Origin: Bacteroidales bacterium
GTDB lineage: Bacteria > Bacteroidota > Bacteroidia > Bacteroidales > UBA7960
Assembly (NCBI GenBank): GCA_007124575.1
Contig: SLEW01000019.1
Coordinates: 1-8,260 of the forward strand
Direction: 5' to 3'
DNA length: 8,260 nt
In this document: piece by piece, positions 5,556 to 8,260 of the stretch
Layout of the letters: each line of letters starts with the position of its first letter
Position numbering within the stretch: the first letter of the stretch is position 1
Translations under genes and position numbers: made by a program
Notes under the pieces: generated by a model
What the model was told of the DNA's origin: nothing
What the model saw: the letters and a program-made list of their open reading frames with translations, nothing else
Databases searched by the model: none

Positions 5556-6838
5556 AGGTACTGATGTTCGGGTGGGAATTTCCCCCACACATTTCCGGAG
5601 GACTGGGTACAGCCTGCTATGGGTTAACAAAAGCCATGCTTAAGGCTGATATGGATATCCTTTTTGTTGTACCCAGGCTATATGGTGATGAGCCGGCCGG
5701 GAGTATGCAGCTGATCAGTGCTTCAGGCGTGGAGGTGGATCCCGGAGATGAAGTCTTTCAGTCTGAAGGAGGTAAAATCAGCCTGTTTGAGATCGATTCC
5801 ACCCTCCTGCCCTATACCACGGAAGAGGAGTACCTCGACCTGGTTAAACAGCTGGAAACGGTTGACCAGGTCAGCAAGATCAAATGGGACTCCAGGACCT
5901 ATTCCTTTTCAGGCGGATATGGAAAAAACCTGATGGAAGAGGTCAAAAGATACGCCATCGTGGCATCAAATATTGCCAAAGCACATGACTTTGACATCAT
6001 CCACGCCCACGACTGGCTCACCTACCTGGCTGGTATTGAGGCACGAAAAATAAGTGGCAAACCCCTGGTAGTGCACATGCATGCCACGGAGTTTGACCGT
6101 TCGGGTGAAAATATGAACCCTTCGGTATTTGCCATTGAAAAAACGGGTATGCAGGCGGCCGACAAGGTGGTGGCTGTGAGTCATCTGACGCGGGACACCG
6201 TGATCAAAAAGCATGACATCGACCCGGAGAAAGTGATTACCGTGCATAATGGTGTGGAGCCCTTCGAAAACAAATCGCTGGTAGAAGTTAAAAAACACTT
6301 TCCTGAAAAGATTGTAACTTTTTTGGGAAGGATTACTTACCAAAAAGGTCCTGAGTATTTTATTGAGGCCGCGTATAAGGTATTGCAGCGGGATGACAAC
6401 GTGCGATTTGTGATGGCCGGCAGTGGAGACATGTTGCCGCGCATGATCCGGAGGGTTGCTGAGCTGGGCATGGGCGCGAGGTTTCATTTTACCGGTTTTT
6501 TACGTGGTCCGGATGTAGACCGGATGTATGGCATGAGCGACGCTTACGTCATGCCTTCCGTTTCTGAACCTTTTGGTATCTCACCGCTGGAGGCGATGCG
6601 ATCGAATGTACCCGTAATCATCTCCAGGCAGTCGGGGGTTTCTGAAGTGCTGAAACATGCACTGAAAGTGGATTACTGGGACATCGACGGAATGGCCGAT
6701 GCCATTTATGGCACCCTGAATTATCCGGGCTTGATGAACATGTTTAAAAAACACGGAAAAAAGGAAGTAGAAGGAATCAAATGGGATCAGGCTGCATACA
6801 AGCTGAAACAGATATACCAAAACATGCTGCATGTCTGA
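5552..6838 (+). CDS. GT4-type glycosyltransferase, probable glycogen synthase
   Basis: The 428-residue protein has the GT-B fold of two Rossmann-like domains. The N-terminal half starts KVLMFGWEFPPHISGGLGTA (residues 2-21), with the glycine loop of glycogen synthases and related transferases, and carries IIHAHDWLTYLAGIEA (149-164) and HMHATEFDR (175-183). The C-terminal nucleotide-sugar domain has VHNGVE (231-236), FLGRITYQKGPEYFIEAA (257-274) with Arg260 and Lys265 as likely phosphate contacts, and EPFGISPLEAM (339-349) with the retaining-transferase E-x7-E pair Glu339/Glu347. It lacks a signal peptide or membrane segment. Its ATG overlaps the debranching-enzyme stop as ATGA, which suggests translational coupling. 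Position between a debrancher and a GH57 enzyme makes alpha-1,4-glucan elongation the best inference. The donor (ADP-, UDP- or other glucose) is not decided by sequence, and no glgC lies in the window. GT4 enzymes have many acceptors, so the exact role is less sure than the family. Confidence 0.9.
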   Translation: MKVLMFGWEFPPHISGGLGTACYGLTKAMLKADMDILFVVPRLYGDEPAGSMQLISASGVEVDPGDEVFQSEGGKISLFEIDSTLLPYTTEEEYLDLVKQLETVDQVSKIKWDSRTYSFSGGYGKNLMEEVKRYAIVASNIAKAHDFDIIHAHDWLTYLAGIEARKISGKPLVVHMHATEFDRSGENMNPSVFAIEKTGMQAADKVVAVSHLTRDTVIKKHDIDPEKVITVHNGVEPFENKSLVEVKKHFPEKIVTFLGRITYQKGPEYFIEAAYKVLQRDDNVRFVMAGSGDMLPRMIRRVAELGMGARFHFTGFLRGPDVDRMYGMSDAYVMPSVSEPFGISPLEAMRSNVPVIISRQSGVSEVLKHALKVDYWDIDGMADAIYGTLNYPGLMNMFKKHGKKEVEGIKWDQAAYKLKQIYQNMLHV

Positions 6839-6870
6839 TGCAGCTTACTACTTAATAAAATATTGTTGCC

Positions 6871-8067
6871 ATGAAGAACATATGCCTCTACTTCCAGGTT
6901 CATCAGCCTTATCGTTTGGCCACGTATCGGTTTTTTGACATCGGTGATCACGACCGGTATTTTGATGATCACGCCAACCGTTTCATCATGCAGCAAGTCG
7001 CTGAGAAGTGTTATTTGCCTGCGAATGATGTGTTGCTTTCACTGATAGACAGGTACGGGGATGACTTCAAAGTGGCTTTCAGCATTTCCGGTATGGCATT
7101 GGAGCAGTTTAAGGCATATGCGCCCAAGGTGATAGAAAGCTTTCAGAAGCTTGCCAGCACCGGTGCCATAGAGTTTCTTGCCGAGACCTGGGCGCACTCG
7201 CTTGCCTCCTTAAAAAGCAAAAAAGAGTTTGAAGCGCAGGTATCCCTTCACAAGCAAGCCATCTGGGAACTTTTCGGACAAAAGACCGTCACCTTCCGGA
7301 ATACCGAGCTGATCTATTCCAATGACATAGCGAAGATGGTATTTGACCAGGGTTATAAAACCATGCTTACCGAAGGTGCCAAACATATCCTGGGATGGAG
7401 AAGTCCCAATAAACTATATGCCAGTGCCAAGGTACCCGGACTGCGACTTTTGTTAAAGAATTTCAGGCTTTCCGACGACATTGCTTTCCGGTTTTCGAAC
7501 AGAGATTGGAACGAATGGCCGCTAACAGCCGAAAAATTTGTTTCGTGGTTTCAACAGGCCGCACCAGGTGATGAAGTGATCAATTTGTTCATGGATTACG
7601 AAACTTTCGGTGAGCATCAATGGAAGGAGACCGGAATATTCGACTTCCTGGAAGCTTTTCCTGCCCTCGCCATTGAGCAGGCTGGGATGCGCTTTAAAAC
7701 CCCGGGTATGCTGGCTGAAGAATTAAAGCCTGAAACAGAACTGGATGTCCCCTACCCCATCTCCTGGGCCGATGAGGAGCGCGACCTTACCGCCTGGCTT
7801 GGCAATGAGCTTCAGGATGAGGCTTTCGAAAAACTCTATCAACTCGAAAAGGACGTTTACCATACCGGTGATGAGAAACTCCTGCGCACCTGGCGCCTGC
7901 TGCAAACAAGCGATCACTTTTATTACATGTGTACCAAGTGGTTCTCCGATGGCGACGTCCATAAGTATTTCAATCCATACAACTCCCCCTATGATGCTTT
8001 CATTCACTATATGAACGTGTTGTCAGATTTTACCATCCGTGTGAAGATACCTTCGCCAGCCAGGTAA
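6871..8067 (+). CDS. Glycoside hydrolase family 57 (alpha-amylase / glucanotransferase-like)
   Basis: GH57 enzymes are retaining enzymes acting on alpha-glucans, including amylases, 4-alpha-glucanotransferases and branching enzymes. All five conserved regions can be seen in the 398-residue product: HQP (residues 11-13); GAIEFLAETWAHSL (98-111); TFRNTELIYSN (141-151), with Glu146 the probable nucleophile; FMDYETFGEH (240-249), with Asp242 the probable acid/base; and ISWADEERDLTAWLGN (297-312). A short helical tail follows, ending in DAFIHYMNVLSDF. There is no signal peptide, so the substrate should be intracellular. At about 400 residues it is shorter than characterised GH57 branching enzymes (over 500, with an added helical C-terminal domain), which argues mildly for a hydrolase or transferase; specificity stays open. 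It begins 32 bases after the glycosyltransferase stop with no obvious terminator between, so the three genes probably form one transcript. The ATG leader is AT-rich with no Shine-Dalgarno. Confidence 0.93.
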   Translation: MKNICLYFQVHQPYRLATYRFFDIGDHDRYFDDHANRFIMQQVAEKCYLPANDVLLSLIDRYGDDFKVAFSISGMALEQFKAYAPKVIESFQKLASTGAIEFLAETWAHSLASLKSKKEFEAQVSLHKQAIWELFGQKTVTFRNTELIYSNDIAKMVFDQGYKTMLTEGAKHILGWRSPNKLYASAKVPGLRLLLKNFRLSDDIAFRFSNRDWNEWPLTAEKFVSWFQQAAPGDEVINLFMDYETFGEHQWKETGIFDFLEAFPALAIEQAGMRFKTPGMLAEELKPETELDVPYPISWADEERDLTAWLGNELQDEAFEKLYQLEKDVYHTGDEKLLRTWRLLQTSDHFYYMCTKWFSDGDVHKYFNPYNSPYDAFIHYMNVLSDFTIRVKIPSPAR

Positions 8068-8131
8068 AACCCCTTTTGTTAAGCTTTTGTAATTTTCTTG
8101 CCAAACCCATACTTCTCTCCGTACGTTTTCT

Positions 8132-8139
8132 TAACTTTA
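8132..8139 (+). promoter_or_regulatory. Candidate -7 element for the last gene
   Basis: TAACTTTA matches the Bacteroidetes TAnnTTTG -7 consensus in 5 of 6 fixed positions and lies about 50 bases before the ATG at 8193. No TTTG or TTG is found at the usual 19-21-base spacing upstream, so support is partial. The intergenic stretch 8068-8192 shows no clear terminator hairpin for the GH57 gene. Confidence 0.27.
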
Positions 8140-8192
8140 CCATAGAAATTCAAACAAATCCATTAGATACAAACCATAAAACGCATTGATGT

Positions 8193-8260
8193 ATGAAAAT
8201 ATTTACATTTACAAGAGCATTAGGGGCATTTGCCATCCTATTCTTATTCAGCATGCCGGC
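8193..8260 (+). CDS. Start of a probable exported protein, cut by the window end
   Basis: Twenty-two complete codons are present from the ATG at 8193 before the sequence ends. They read MKIFTFTRALGAFAILFLFS followed by Met-Pro, a basic start (Lys2, Arg8) and a hydrophobic core, which is the shape of a Sec signal peptide. A second ATG four bases upstream in another frame gives a less plausible product. The mature protein lies outside the window, so the function is unknown. The gap of 125 bases from the GH57 stop and a promoter-like -7 site suggest a separate transcription unit. Confidence 0.6.
   Translation, partial: MKIFTFTRALGAFAILFLFSMP

Noticed and set aside
5212..5643. A 143-codon plus-strand frame spanning the debrancher-transferase junction
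   Set aside because: It overlaps conserved motifs of both genes in another frame and its translation shows no domain, so it is a shadow frame.

Overview
The window looks like a chromosomal stretch from a member of the Bacteroidota, most likely an uncultured environmental lineage near the Bacteroidales. The reasons are the gene content (a stand-alone gcvT, a ComB-type phosphatase, and a debranching enzyme - glycosyltransferase - GH57 cluster in the order I recall from Bacteroides), the weak or absent Shine-Dalgarno sequences, and promoter-like sites resembling the Bacteroidetes TTTG / TAnnTTTG pattern. All genes are on the plus strand. I see no tRNA, rRNA, CRISPR array, integrase or transposase gene.

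Layout. Bases 4-203 hold a non-coding, roughly 200-bp imperfect palindrome with perfect 18-bp ends and several internal hairpins, probably a dispersed repeat or MITE-like element. Next is gcvT (283-1380), the aminomethyltransferase of the glycine cleavage system. A 96-base gap with a short hairpin and four tandem 8-bp repeats leads to a ComB-family 2-phosphosulfolactate phosphatase (1477-2223). A 293-base non-coding stretch with CTTTGTG repeats and a 10-bp hairpin precedes an exported zinc-dependent phospholipase C / S1-P1 nuclease-like protein (2517-3500).

The second half is an alpha-glucan metabolism cluster: a GH133-type glycogen debranching enzyme (3609-5555), a GT4-type glycosyltransferase/glycogen synthase candidate (5552-6838, overlapping the previous stop by 4 bases), and a GH57 glycoside hydrolase (6871-8067, 32 bases further on). 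Together these would build an alpha-1,4-glucan, trim or debranch it, and cut or rearrange chains, which fits cytoplasmic storage glycogen turnover. A promoter-like site with an overlapping dyad lies directly before the cluster. The window ends in the first 22 codons of a gene whose start looks like a signal peptide.

I found no convincing new multi-gene system. The points most worth a second look are the palindromic element, the 8-bp tandem repeat ending 5 bases before the comB start codon, the departure from the usual N-terminal Trp zinc ligand in the phospholipase-like protein, and motif changes in the debranching enzyme.
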